Shown one piece after another: positions 19,140 to 28,629 of a stretch of 64,000 nucleotides of DNA (position 1 is the first letter of the stretch; the number at the start of each line of letters is the position of its first letter). Source of the stretch: Nocardioides sp. TF02-7 (GTDB taxonomy: Bacteria; Actinomycetota; Actinomycetes; Propionibacteriales; Nocardioidaceae); the NCBI RefSeq assembly GCF_022437945.1, contig NZ_CP092535.1, forward strand, positions 1,488,001 through 1,552,000, read 5' to 3'. The position numbers and the translations under genes were made by a program. The notes under the pieces are model-generated. The model saw nothing but the letters and a program-made list of their open reading frames with translations, did no database searches and had not been told where the DNA came from.

Positions 19140-20381
19140 GGCACCTCTCCCTCCACCACCGTCGGTCCCCCAGCAGGGCTGGTCAGCCCCCACGTCCCGT
19201 CCATCGCCTCCATCCGTCCGCGCATCCCGGCGAGGCCGGAGCCGGCGCGCTCGGCGGCGCCGCCGACACCGTCGTCCTCCACCCGGAAGCGGAGCCGGTC
19301 GCCGGTGCGGCGCACGACGACGTGCACGCGGGTCGCGCCGCTGTGGCGGGCCACGTTGGTGAGCGCCTCGGCGACGGCGTAGTAGACCGTCGCCTCGACC
19401 GACGCCGGGCTGCGCTCGGGGACGTCGACCTCCGTGGTGCACGGCACCGGCGACGCCGCCGCCAGGCCGTGGACGGCGCCCGCGAGCCCCCGGTCGGCCA
19501 GCACCGGCGGGAGGATGCTGCGGACGACGGCGCGGAGCTCGCCGAGCGCCAGCTCGGCGGCGTCCTGCGCCTGGCCGAGCAGCCGGTCGGCGGCGTCGGG
19601 TCCCCGGGTCGCGAGGCTGCGGCGGGCGGCGCCGAGGAGCACGGTCGTGGCGACGAGCCGGTTCTGGGCGCCGTCGTGCAGGGAGCGCTCGATCCGCCGC
19701 AGCTCCGCGGCGTGCGCGTCGAGGGCCGCGGCGCGGGTGCGGGTCAGCTCGGCGACCCGCAGCGCCAGGTCGGCCTCCGCGGCCAGCAGCAGCCGGCGGT
19801 TGACGCGCAGCTGGCGTCGCGCGGCCGGCGGGCCGAGCAGCACGGTGACGACCGCCCAGGCCAGGCCGAGCGCCACGACGGCCGGCACGCCCGTCCACTC
19901 CCGCACCACCCAGAACCCCAGCGACGGGCTCGCGTAGCCCGGCGGGATCGCCCACCACCACAGCGGGAAGGTCAGGTCGCGCACCGCCGAGAACGGCGCG
20001 AGCACCGCCAGGAAGCCGACGCCGAACCCCCCGGTCGCGTGCCGCAGCAGCCAGACCAGCTCGCGGCGGGTGGCGGGGTCGCGCAGCGCCGGCCGCAACC
20101 GCTCGGGACGCGCCGGTGGCACCGGCACGTCCGCGCCCCCACCGCGCCAGCCGCGCCCGCTCGCGGTCGGCCAGCGCGTGCAGCGCCCGCAACGCCGGCG
20201 GCCCGACGTACCGGCCGAGGCCGAGGAGGGTCGCCACCGCCACCGGCACCAGCAGGAGTGCCAGCCCCAGGCCGAGCAGCGCGGTGCCCAGGCCGCCGAT
20301 GAGCTGCTCGAGGGCGCGCAGCACGGCGCGCGGCGCGTGCGTCGTCGCGCGCGGGGCTGCCGACCCTTCCACGTGCCTCAC
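19127..20381 (-). CDS. NarL-class sensor histidine kinase
   Basis: About 417 residues from GTG 20381. The membrane part includes LGTALLGLGLALLLVPVAVA and, later, FGVGFLAVLAPFSAVRDLTF and VVALGLAWAVVTVLL. The HisKA_3 dimerisation helix carries the phospho-His in RRIERSLHDGAQNRLVA. The ATPase domain shows VAEALTNVARHSGA and GGAAERAGSGLAGMRGRMEA. One frame correction: an extra C in 20137-20141. It is the partner of the overlapping response regulator; the signal is unknown. Confidence 0.92.
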
Positions 20382-20565
20382 CTCGGTGCTCGGTGCCGTC
20401 CCTTCCGGGTCAGGACAGTACGGCGGCCGGCGCCGGATGCCACGCACCGGCGGCGAAGAGTAGTGCCTGCTGTACCACCGACCGGCCAGCCAGCGGGATC
20501 GATCGGCGGCGCCGGCGTCACGAGACTCGAGTCATCGAGCGAACCACCGACGAAAGGACCTCGTG

Positions 20566-21812
20566 ATGTCCCTCCCCCACCTCCGTCCCCGCCTCCCCGG
20601 CCGGGTGGCCGCGGCCGCGCTCGCGGCCTCGCTCGCCCTCGGTCTCGGCGGGGGCACCGGCCCCAGCGGCACCGGCCGCCGACCGGCCAGCCACCGGCGC
20701 CGACACCACCAGCGCCACCAGTGCCGCCAGTACCGCCACCGAGCCGGACCGCGGCGCGGCCCGCCGGATCCAGCGGCGGCTCGACCGGCTGGTCACCGAC
20801 ACCGGCTTCCCGGGCGTGGTCGCGTCGGTGCGGGACGCCTCGGGCCGGGTCCGCACCTACACCGCGGGCACCTCCGACCTGCGGACCGGCGCGCCGGTGC
20901 GCAAGGACTCGCGGGTCCGGATCGCCAGCAACACCAAGATGTTCACCGCCGCCGCCGTGCTCCAGCTGGTCGCCGACGGGAAGGTCTCGCTGGGCGCACC
21001 GGTCGAGCGGTACCTCCCCGGCGTCGTCCGAGGCAAGGGGCAACGACGGCCGGCGGATCACCGTCCGGCAGCTGCTCCGCCAGACCAGCGGCCTGCCCGA
21101 CTACGACGGGCTGGTCATCGAGGCGGGTGGCTCGATGAGGGCGGTCGCCCACACCTACTTCGAGCCGCGCCAGCTCGTCGACGCCGCGCTCGCCGAGCGC
21201 CGGCACTTCCGGCCCGGCAAGCGTTGGGAGTACAGCAACACCAACTACGTGCTGCTCGGCCTGATCGTGCAGCGCGTGACCGGACGGCCCGTCGCCGAGG
21301 TGCTGCACCGCCGCATCATCGAGCCGCTCGGTCTCGACGACACGTACTGGCCGCGTGAGGGCGAGCAGCGGATCCGCGGGCCGCACCCCCGTGGCTACCT
21401 CGCCGACGCACCGGGCGCCCCGTGGGTGGACATCACGCGCCTCGACCCGTCGCTCGGCTGGGCGGCCGGCCAGCTGGTCTCGACGCCCGCCGACCTCGGT
21501 CGGTTCATGGAGGCGCTGCTCGGCGGCGAGCTGCTGCCGCCGGCCCAGCTGCGGGCGATGAAGCGCACCGTCCGCGCGCCGGGCTTCGACGCCCGTCCCG
21601 GCTGGCGCTACGGCCTCGGCGTGGCCCGCCACCGGCTCCCCTGCGACACCGTCGGCTGGGGCCACGGCGGCGACATCCAGGGCTTCGAGACCCGCAACCT
21701 GGTGACGCCCGACGGCCGCTGGGCGGTGGTCGCGGTGACCGGCCTGCCGACGTCGATGGCGATGCTGGCCGACGTCAGCGACGCGGTGGCCGACCTGGTC
21801 TGCGCGTCCTGA
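20566..21812 (+). CDS. Secreted serine hydrolase, beta-lactamase / D-Ala-D-Ala carboxypeptidase family
   Basis: ATG 20566 follows AAAGGACCTC. The signal peptide PGRVAAAALAASLALGLGG is followed by an Ala/Pro/Thr-rich stretch. The class C fold keeps all three active-site elements: SNTK (SxxK) near residue 125, YSNTN (YxN) near residue 222, and GHGGD (HxG) near residue 366. It cleaves D-Ala-D-Ala-type peptides or esters outside the cell. Two frame corrections: an extra G in 20650-20654 and an extra G in 21037-21040. A 64-bp palindromic repeat begins five bases after the stop. Confidence 0.92.
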
Positions 21813-21816
21813 TCCA

Positions 21817-21880
21817 CGAGGTCGTCAGGGTGAGAGTGGCCTATACGTCACTCTCACCCTGACGACTGCCCGTCTGCGGG
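21817..21880. repeat. 64-bp palindromic repeat, copy 1
   Basis: Carries perfect 18-bp arms GTCGTCAGGGTGAGAGTG (21821-21838) and its complement (21849-21866) around a 10-base loop, plus a conserved tail TGCCCGTCTGCGGG. It matches the copy at 22383-22446 at 62 of 64 positions, in the same orientation. It lies between two convergent genes and could act as a bidirectional terminator. Confidence 0.93.
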
Positions 21881-22336
21881 CGGGCGGCGGTCCATCACGA
21901 AGCTCGCGTGGTGCAGCAGGTCGCCCTCCCAGCGCCCGAACGCCCAGAAGCCGCTGTCGTCGAGGTAGACGACCTGGTCGCCCGCGACCCAGTACCGCCC
22001 GGTGTAGGCGTCGGCCCGCCCACTGCGGGTCTCCGTGTAGCGGCCGTCCGGCAGCAGGTGCTGCACGAGCGCGTGGCCGTCGTCGTGCCAGGCGCCGACG
22101 GCCCGCGCCGTCCCCGCCTCGTCACCGGGCCCCGGATCCCGCCGCGCCCGACCGTCCCGCGCGACCACCTCCCCGCGCAGCACCACCGCCGCCAGGTCCG
22201 GCGGCCGCACGACCAGCCCGATCGGGTCGCCGTACGACGCCCGCAGGCCGCGCACGACCGCGAACGTCTCGGGCCCGCCGAGGTCGACCACCACCGCGCC
22301 CGGCCCCGCTCGTCGCAGGAGCTCGTCGGCTGTCAC
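21854..22336 (-). CDS. Atu4866-domain protein
   Basis: A 160-residue protein from ATG 22336. The C-terminal ~80 residues fit the Atu4866 domain (small beta-barrel of unknown function): TARAVGAWHDDGHALVQHLL, DGRYTETRSGRADAYTGRYW, VYLDDSGFWAFGRWEG, LLHHASFVMDRRP. The N-terminal half (VVVDLGGPETFAVVRGLRAS) is not recognised. The last residues and stop (DGQSSG) are encoded inside the arm of 64-bp repeat copy 1, while copy 2 lies upstream of its start, so the gene is framed by two same-orientation copies of that element. Confidence 0.8.
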   Translation of the reverse strand: MTADELLRRAGPGAVVVDLGGPETFAVVRGLRASYGDPIGLVVRPPDLAAVVLRGEVVARDGRARRDPGPGDEAGTARAVGAWHDDGHALVQHLLPDGRYTETRSGRADAYTGRYWVAGDQVVYLDDSGFWAFGRWEGDLLHHASFVMDRRPPADGQSSG

Positions 22337-22382
22337 GTGCTCGGCGGGGTGTCCGGCGTCGGGTCCACGACCCCATCGTCCC

Positions 22383-22446
22383 CGAGGTCGTCAGGGTGAG
22401 AGTGGCCGATAGGTCACTCTCACCCTGACGACTGCCCGTCTGCGGG
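22383..22446. repeat. 64-bp palindromic repeat, copy 2
   Basis: Same sequence as 21817-21880 with two substitutions, both in the loop (GCCGATAGGT instead of GCCTATACGT). Arms at 22387-22404 and 22415-22432 are unchanged. It ends 25 bp before the PucR-family start and 47 bp upstream of the Atu4866-like gene, so here it sits in a promoter region rather than at gene ends. Confidence 0.93.
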
Positions 22447-22470
22447 TGGGCGACGTGGCACAGTGACCAC

Positions 22471-24000
22471 GTGATCACCGCAGCCGGGCTGGCCGACGCG
22501 CTGGCGCCCGCGGTGGTGGAGCTGGCGCAGCCCGGCGAGGACCGGCCGGTGCTGGGGGTGGAGATCGTGGAGGCGGGCGGTCCCGCCACGGTCGACCGCG
22601 GCGACGTCGTCGTCGGGGTCGGCGCCCGCGACGTGACCGAGGTGCTCGAGGTGGTGGCCGCGGCCGCGCCGGCTGCCGGCCTGGTGCTGCGGCGTACCTG
22701 GGCCGACGACGAGCGGGTCCGCAGCCGGTGCGCGGCCGCGGGGCTCCCGCTGCTCACGGTCGCCGACGACGCCGCCTGGTCGTCGGCCCTCACGGTGCTC
22801 CGCAGCGCGCTCGAGGCGGCGACCACCGGGCCGGGACGCGCGGGCGACCGGGTCTACGGCGACCTGTTCGACATGGCCGACCGGATCGGCGCGCTCCTCG
22901 GTGCGCCGGTGACCATCGAGGACGCCACGTCACGGGTGCTGGCCTACTCGACCGGGCAGGTGGACGTCGACCAGGCGCGGATGTCGACGATCGTCGGCCG
23001 CCGGGTGCCGCGGGAGGTGCGCGACCACTTCCGCTCCCTCGGCGTGTTCCGCCGGCTGGCCACGTCCGACGAGCCGTTCTTCGTGCCCGCGGGCGCGGAG
23101 GACGTGCGGGCGCGGTACGTCGTCCCGGTGCGGGCCGGCGGCGAGTGGCTGGGGTCGGTGTGGGCGGTCGTCGACGAGCCGGTGGCAGCCGACCGGGCGC
23201 GCGAGCTCGGCGCCGCCACCGAGGTGGTGGCCCTCCTCCTGCTCCGGCTCCGGTCGCAGAGCGAGCTGCACCGCCAGGTGCAGCGCGACCAGGTGCGGTC
23301 GGTGCTGCAGGGCGCCGCGACCGAGCGGCCGGACTGGCTGGAGGACGGGCCGTGGCGGGTCGCCGCGGTGGCCGGGCCCGCGAACCTCGGCGTCGACGCG
23401 CGGTGCGAGCTGTGGCTCGGGCTCGCGCGCAAGCACGGGTGGCGCCAGCCGGCCGTCGCCGACCTCGACGGCGTGCTCTACGCGGTGGTGGCGGACGACG
23501 GCACCGGTCCGGGCTGCCTCGACTGGCTCGCCGACGTCGTCGCCGCCGAGCGGCGGCGCGACCCCGCCGTCGGGATGTACGTCGGCCGGCGGGCCGCCAC
23601 GGTCGGCGAGCTGCAGCGGTCGCGCGCGGAGGCGGCCGAGCTCGGTGGGCTCGGCGCGCCGGACCGCCCGGTGCTGTCGGTGGACGAGGCCTGGGGCGCC
23701 CTGGTGCTCTCCCGGGCCGTCGACGGGCTGGCGCACCGGCCGCTCGTGTCGCCCGTCGCCGAGCTCGCCGGCGCGAAGGACGGCGCGCTCCTGCTCGCGA
23801 CGCTCGAGGCCGTCGTCGACTACTGGGGCGAGCCGCAGCGGGCAGCCCACGTCCTGGGCGTGCACCCCAACACGGTGCGGCACCGGACCGCGCGGATCAC
23901 CGCCCGGTGCGCGGTCGACCTCGACGACCCGGTCCAGCGACTCGCGGTACGCCTCGAGCTGGCCCGGCTGCGCCGCGGCGGGGAGCTCGGCACCCCCTGA
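22471..24000 (+). CDS. PucR-family transcriptional regulator
   Basis: A 509-residue regulator from GTG 22471. The N-terminal PucR-type sensor region is followed by a GAF-like section (DLFDMADRIGALLGAPVTIE, RYVVPVRAGGEWLGSVWAVV). The C-terminal PucR HTH_30 reads LEAVVDYWGEPQRAAHVLGV and HPNTVRHRTARI. It is convergent with, and 30 bp from, a D-amino-acid dehydrogenase gene; PucR proteins commonly activate such neighbouring amino-acid or purine catabolic genes. It is intact. Confidence 0.92.
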   Translation: MITAAGLADALAPAVVELAQPGEDRPVLGVEIVEAGGPATVDRGDVVVGVGARDVTEVLEVVAAAAPAAGLVLRRTWADDERVRSRCAAAGLPLLTVADDAAWSSALTVLRSALEAATTGPGRAGDRVYGDLFDMADRIGALLGAPVTIEDATSRVLAYSTGQVDVDQARMSTIVGRRVPREVRDHFRSLGVFRRLATSDEPFFVPAGAEDVRARYVVPVRAGGEWLGSVWAVVDEPVAADRARELGAATEVVALLLLRLRSQSELHRQVQRDQVRSVLQGAATERPDWLEDGPWRVAAVAGPANLGVDARCELWLGLARKHGWRQPAVADLDGVLYAVVADDGTGPGCLDWLADVVAAERRRDPAVGMYVGRRAATVGELQRSRAEAAELGGLGAPDRPVLSVDEAWGALVLSRAVDGLAHRPLVSPVAELAGAKDGALLLATLEAVVDYWGEPQRAAHVLGVHPNTVRHRTARITARCAVDLDDPVQRLAVRLELARLRRGGELGTP

Positions 24001-24030
24001 CCCGCCCTTGCCCAGGCTCCGGACTCCCGG

Positions 24031-25272
24031 TCAGCGCAGCGGGTCGACCGCGCGCAGCGCGTCCGGGGTGACCCCGGTGGCGACCTGCTCGGCGAGCAGC
24101 TTGCCGGTGACGGGACCGAGGGTGATGCCCCACATGCCGTGGCCGCCGGCGACGAAGACGCGCGGGTCGTTGGTCGCGCCGACCAGCGGCAGGCCGTCGG
24201 CGGTGCACGGCCGGGCACCCACCCACTCGTCCTCGCGCTGGTCGAGGTGGGCGCCCTTGAGGAGCGTGCTCGCCTCGGTGACCAGGGCCTGGATCCGCCG
24301 CGGGTCGAGCGGTGCTCCGGCGTCGCGGAACTCCATCATCCCGGCGATCCGCAGCCGGTCGCCGAGCGGCGTGCAGGCGACCCGCTGCTTCGGGAAGTAG
24401 ACCGGCCCCCGGGGCAGGTCGTCGATCTTGATCGTGAACGAGTAGCCGCGGCCGGCCTGCACGACGCGACGCACGCCGACGCTGCGCCCGAGCCTGCCCA
24501 GCCAGGCCCCGGTCGCGACGACGACGGCGTCGTAGGTCTCCCCGGCGACGACGACGCCGCCGGTCGTGGAGCCGACGGCCTCGACCTCGGTGCCGCCGAG
24601 GATCCGGCCGCCGCGCGCCCGGACGGAGTCCGCGATCGCCCGCACGTAGGCGGCGGGGTCGACGTACCGCTCGTCGCGGATCCGGATCGCGACCCCGATG
24701 TCGTCTCCGAGCGCGGGCTCGTCGCGGCGGGCGTCGGCGCCGTCGACGACGTCGAACCGGACGTCCTGGCCGCAGGCCCGGATGTGCTCGAACTCCTCCA
24801 GCAGCGCCCGGCTGTCCTCGGCGGTGCGGAAGGCGGCGGTGAACGGCTCGGCCGCCTTGGTGCGGGCGGTGACGCCGCCCTCCTCCATCTCTGCGAACGC
24901 GGCGAGCGCCCCGTTGTTGAGCGGGATCAGCGTCCGCATCGCCTGCTGCCACCGCTTCGGCGTGCAGTTGCGCGCGAACGCGATCAGGAACCGCAGCAGC
25001 CGCGGGTCGGCGGTCGGCGGCACGTACACCGGCGACGACGGGCTCAGCACGGCGCGGACGCCGTACTTGAGCACCGACGGCTCGGGGAGCGGCACCGCGA
25101 TGCTCGGCGTCAGCCAGCCCGCGTTGCCCCAGCTCGAGCCGGCGGCGACGTCGTCGCGGTCGAGCACGGTGACGTCGACGCCGTGCTCCTGGAGGTACCA
25201 CGCCGTCGACAGGCCCACCATCCCGGCACCCAGGACGGCCACCCGCTGCGGACGCTGCACGTTGTTGTCCAT
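24031..25272 (-). CDS. dadA: FAD-dependent D-amino-acid dehydrogenase
   Basis: DadA/DAO-family flavoenzyme of 413 residues from ATG 25272 (after GGAGAC). FAD-binding dinucleotide fold RVAVLGAGMVGLSTAWYLQE, then GSSWGNAGWLTPS (the DadA signature), DERYVDPAAYVRAIADSVRA, GPVYFPKQRVACTP, WVGARPCTADGLPLVGAT and C-terminal VFVAGGHGMWGITLGPVTG. It oxidises D-amino acids (typically D-Ala) to 2-oxo acids, feeding electrons to the respiratory chain. It is convergent with the PucR regulator, a likely controller. It is intact. Confidence 0.92.
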   Translation of the reverse strand: MDNNVQRPQRVAVLGAGMVGLSTAWYLQEHGVDVTVLDRDDVAAGSSWGNAGWLTPSIAVPLPEPSVLKYGVRAVLSPSSPVYVPPTADPRLLRFLIAFARNCTPKRWQQAMRTLIPLNNGALAAFAEMEEGGVTARTKAAEPFTAAFRTAEDSRALLEEFEHIRACGQDVRFDVVDGADARRDEPALGDDIGVAIRIRDERYVDPAAYVRAIADSVRARGGRILGGTEVEAVGSTTGGVVVAGETYDAVVVATGAWLGRLGRSVGVRRVVQAGRGYSFTIKIDDLPRGPVYFPKQRVACTPLGDRLRIAGMMEFRDAGAPLDPRRIQALVTEASTLLKGAHLDQREDEWVGARPCTADGLPLVGATNDPRVFVAGGHGMWGITLGPVTGKLLAEQVATGVTPDALRAVDPLR

Positions 25273-25408
25273 GTCTCCATGGTCGGCGAGCAGCCGGCCG
25301 GGCCTGTTGCCCCGCGAGCACATTCCGCGGCCCGCGGACTGTGCTCCGGCGACAACGTGACGGCACGGTGGCGGGTATGCGCCGGCGCGGGCCGGGCAAC
25401 GCTGCTGC

Positions 25409-25988
25409 GTGGCCTCCCCCGATCCTGGCCCCGCCCCCGGACCCGGGTACGGCGGCCGGGTGCTGCTGACGTTCGGTCACGGCACCACGCCCGCCGTCGA
25501 CCTCGTCCGGCTGCTGCGGGAGGCGTCGGTCGGCCGGGTCGTCGACGTGCGGCGCTTCCCCGGGGAGCAGGCGCGACCCGGAGGTCGCCGGCGAGGCGTT
25601 CGCCGCCCGGCTCGAGGCGGCGGGCATCGATTACCGCTGGGAGCCGCGCCTCGGCGGGCGGCGGCGGGTCCCCGACGGCCAGGACCCGTCGGTCGACGCC
25701 TGGTGGCGGGTGGCGGCCTTCCGTGCCTACGCCGCCCACACCCGGACGCCCGACTTCCGGGCCGCCCTCACCGAGCTCCTCGCCGAGCTGCGTCCGGACC
25801 CCCGGGTCGCGGTCATGTGCAGCGAGACCGTGTGGTGGCGCTGCCACCGCCGCCTGATCAGCGACGCGACCGTCCTCCTCCACGGCGTCCCGGTGCTCCA
25901 CCTCGGCCACGACGGCCGGCTCTCGTCACACCCCGTGGCCGAGGGTGCGGTCGTCGTCGACGGCGAGCTGCGGTACCCGCCGGGGTAG
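25409..25988 (+). CDS. DUF488 family protein
   Basis: About 192 residues from GTG 25409. The DUF488 signatures are present: LLTFGHGTTPAVDLVRLLRE, VGRVVDVRRFPGSRRDPEV, YRWEPRLGGRRR and the conserved Cys site VAVMCSETVWWRCHRRLISD. The function is not established; the C-x-E-x3-W-W-x-C pattern is family-typical. One frame correction: an extra G in 25562-25565. It is convergent with the G6PDH-like gene, whose stop lies 11 bp away. Confidence 0.9.
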
Positions 25989-25999
25989 CAGCGGCCGGG

Positions 26000-27328
26000 T
26001 CACGCGACCTCGTGCCACTCCCGGCCCTCGCGGCCGAGCAGGTGGGCGGCGTCGAGCGGACCGATCCCACCCCCTGCGTAGGGCGCGGGTCGCCCCGGCG
26101 ACCGCTCCCACCGCCGGGCGATCGGCTCGACCCACTCCCAGGCGGCCTCCACCTCGTCGCCGCGCACCAACCGGGTCAGGTCGCCGTCGACCGCGTCGAG
26201 CAGGAGGCGGGCGCGGGCCCGGGCACCGACCACGGCGGCGGGGGCGGGGTGCTCCCGCACGGACCCGGCCCGCCCCGAGCCCTCCTGACCCTCCGACGCC
26301 CCCGCGTGCCACACGGCGCGCTCGCCGTCGGCGTACGCCACGACGACGCTGCAGGCGTCACTGCGCAGCCCGGTGCCGGTGCGGAGGTAGAACGGCACGC
26401 CGTCCCACCCGGGCGCGTCGACCTCGGCCCGCAGCGCCACGAACGTCTCCGTCCGGCGCTCGGTGTCGCGCAGCCGGCGCGGGCGGTGACCGGGCCGCGG
26501 CGGCGGGACCGCGCGCCCGCGCACCGTCCAGCGGTCGACGTCGCCCTCGGTCATCGGCCGGAGCGAGCGCAGCACCTCGAGCCGCGCGTCCCGCACCGCC
26601 TCGGCCCCCGGACGGGTGGCCGGGGCCATCGCCACCGCACTCACCAGGCTCAGGCCGTGGCTCTGCACCATGTGCCGCAGCACCCCGTGCCCCGGGTCGG
26701 TCGCCGCCGCCTCCGCCCTGGCCACCGTGACCTGGACGTGGTCGACCGGCCCGGCCCGGCCGAGCACCGAGGAACGCAGCCGGTCCGCCTCGCCGAGCAC
26801 CGGGTCCAGCCGGAACGCCCGGTCCTCCGCGAACGTGGCGGTGACCGCACGCGCGATCCCCCGGGCCGAGCCCAGGTTGTGGCCGACCGGCGCCTCGAGC
26901 AGCGCGCCGGAGCGGGGCCGACGGAGCTCCCACCGGCGGAGCCCGGCGCACACCAGCCGGGCGCCGACCGGCGACCGGGGCAGGCCGAACAGGTGGACGC
27001 CGCCGTCGAGCGACCCGTTCCGCTCCAGCGTCCGGGCGAGTCGGCTCCAGTGCACCTCGTTGGTCGGGTCGAGCTCGACCCGGTCGACCCGCGCCAGCAG
27101 CCGGTCGACGACCCCGTCCTCCAGGCTGTCACCGAGAGCGGCCTGCACCGCCCGGCGCAGTCCGGCGCGGTACGCCGACCGGTCGAGCGGCCGCGACGAC
27201 ACCGCGACCACCCGGCCGGCGGGCTCGAGCAGGCCGTCCTGCTCGAGCACCGTCAGTGCGGGCAGCAGCCGCCGCACGAACTGCCGGCTCGTGGCGCCGA
27301 AGACGGTGAGGTCGACCCGGTCGTTCAT
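26000..27328 (-). CDS. Divergent glucose-6-phosphate dehydrogenase homologue with altered active site
   Basis: A 442-residue G6PDH fold: [16 protein letters not shown] (residues 10-25), [18 protein letters not shown] (~143), [13 protein letters not shown] (~172), [18 protein letters not shown] (~219), [20 protein letters not shown] and YLRTGTG (~314). Against the canonical motifs the NADP loop glycine (GxxGDL) is lost. EKPFG has become EAPVG, DHYLGKE has become DPVLGEA, and RTGK has become RTGT. The Asp of DHYLGKE and the His of MVQ(N/S)H remain. The residues that hold the sugar phosphate are therefore missing, so it probably does not act on glucose 6-phosphate. The frame is intact, so it is not a decayed gene. 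It lies 48 bp downstream of the isomerase/epimerase gene. Confidence 0.85.
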   Translation of the reverse strand: MNDRVDLTVFGATSRQFVRRLLPALTVLEQDGLLEPAGRVVAVSSRPLDRSAYRAGLRRAVQAALGDSLEDGVVDRLLARVDRVELDPTNEVHWSRLARTLERNGSLDGGVHLFGLPRSPVGARLVCAGLRRWELRRPRSGALLEAPVGHNLGSARGIARAVTATFAEDRAFRLDPVLGEADRLRSSVLGRAGPVDHVQVTVARAEAAATDPGHGVLRHMVQSHGLSLVSAVAMAPATRPGAEAVRDARLEVLRSLRPMTEGDVDRWTVRGRAVPPPRPGHRPRRLRDTERRTETFVALRAEVDAPGWDGVPFYLRTGTGLRSDACSVVVAYADGERAVWHAGASEGQEGSGRAGSVREHPAPAAVVGARARARLLLDAVDGDLTRLVRGDEVEAAWEWVEPIARRWERSPGRPAPYAGGGIGPLDAAHLLGREGREWHEVA

Positions 27329-27376
27329 CGCTTAGTCGGCCGCGGGGCTCGCCGGCCGTCGACCTCCGCCCGGTCC

Positions 27377-28385
27377 TCAGTCCTCGGTCGCGAACGCGGC
27401 GTCGAACGCCGCCTCGGGCGCGTCGAACGCCAGCCGCCGGACGAACTCCAGCGCCTCCGGCGCGCCGACGAGCCGGTCCATGCCGGCGTCCTCCCACTCC
27501 ACGGAGATCGGGCCGTCGTAGCCGATGGTGTTGAGCATCCGGAAGCAGGCCTCCCAGGGCACGTCGCCGTGGCCGGTCGACACGAAGTCCCAGCCGCGGC
27601 GCGGGTCGGCCCACGGCAGGTGCGAGCCGAGCCGCCCGTTGCGTCCGTTGCCGACCTGGCGCTTCGCGTCCTTGCAGTCGACGTGGTAGATCCGGTCGCG
27701 GAAGTCCCAGAGGAACCCGACCGGGTCGAGGTCCTGCCAGACGAAGTGGCTGGGGTCCCAGTTGAGCCCGAACGCCGGGCGGTGGCCGATCGCCTCCAGC
27801 GCGGCCTGGGTGGTCCAGTAGTCGTAGGCGATCTCCGAGGGGTGCACCTCGTGGGCGAAGCGCACGCCGCACTCGTCGAAGACGTCGAGGATCGGGTTCC
27901 ACCGGTCGGCGAAGTCGCGGTAGCCGGCGGCCACCATCTCCTCCGACGCGGGCGGGAACATCGCGACGTACTTCCAGATCGAGGACCCGGTGAAGCCCAC
28001 CACGGTCTTGACGCCGAGAAGCTGCGCGGCCCGGGCGGTCATCTTCATCTCCTCCGCGGCGCGCTGCCGGACGCCCTCGGGGTCGCCGTCGCCCCCAGAT
28101 CCGGGCCGGCAGGATCGCCTGGTGCCGGGCGTCGATCGGGTCGTCGCAGACGGCCTGGCCCTTGAGGTGGTTGGAGATGGTGAACAACTGCAGCCCGTAC
28201 TTCTCCAAGAGGTCGAGCTTGCCCTGCACGTAGCCGTCGTCCTCCGCCGCCTGCCAGGGGTCGAGGTGGTCACCCCAGCACGCGATCTCGAGGCCGTCGT
28301 ACCCCCACTCGGCAGCGAGGCGGGCGACCTCCTCGAACGGCAGGTCGGCCCACTGGCCGGTGAACAGCGTGATCGGTCGTGGCAT
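27377..28385 (-). CDS. Sugar phosphate isomerase/epimerase (xylose isomerase-like TIM barrel)
   Basis: AP endonuclease-2-type TIM barrel of about 335 residues from ATG 28385 (after GGAGGACAAG). Seen: [59 protein letters not shown], metal-ligand regions [45 protein letters not shown] and [19 protein letters not shown]. The Glu/Asp/His/Glu metal set of the family is intact. Substrate unknown; relatives act on inositols or 3-keto sugars alongside Gfo/Idh dehydrogenases. One frame correction: an extra C in 28092-28096. It lies 245 bp downstream of the sugar operon, same strand. Confidence 0.9.
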
Positions 28386-28629
28386 CTTGTCCTCCAGGTT
28401 GTCGGCGGTTCAGGGCGGGGGTCGGTAGGTGCGGCCGGCGCCCGGGGCGGAGCGCATGTGCCCCGGGCGGCCGACCGCAGGAGGCGCCGTGGCGGCCGCC
28501 CCCTTGCCCGCGACCGACCGCGCCCTCCCGCCCCCCGGTGGAGCCGAACCACCGGGGGCCGGGTGCTCCGACCCCGTGCGGGGCCGGTGCAGGGTCACGA
28601 TCGGTCACGGACGTTCACTCATCCCTGGC

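Noticed and set aside
22471..25272. PucR/DadA pair as a novel system
   Set aside because: PucR-type regulators next to D-amino-acid or purine catabolic genes are common; nothing here departs from that pattern.
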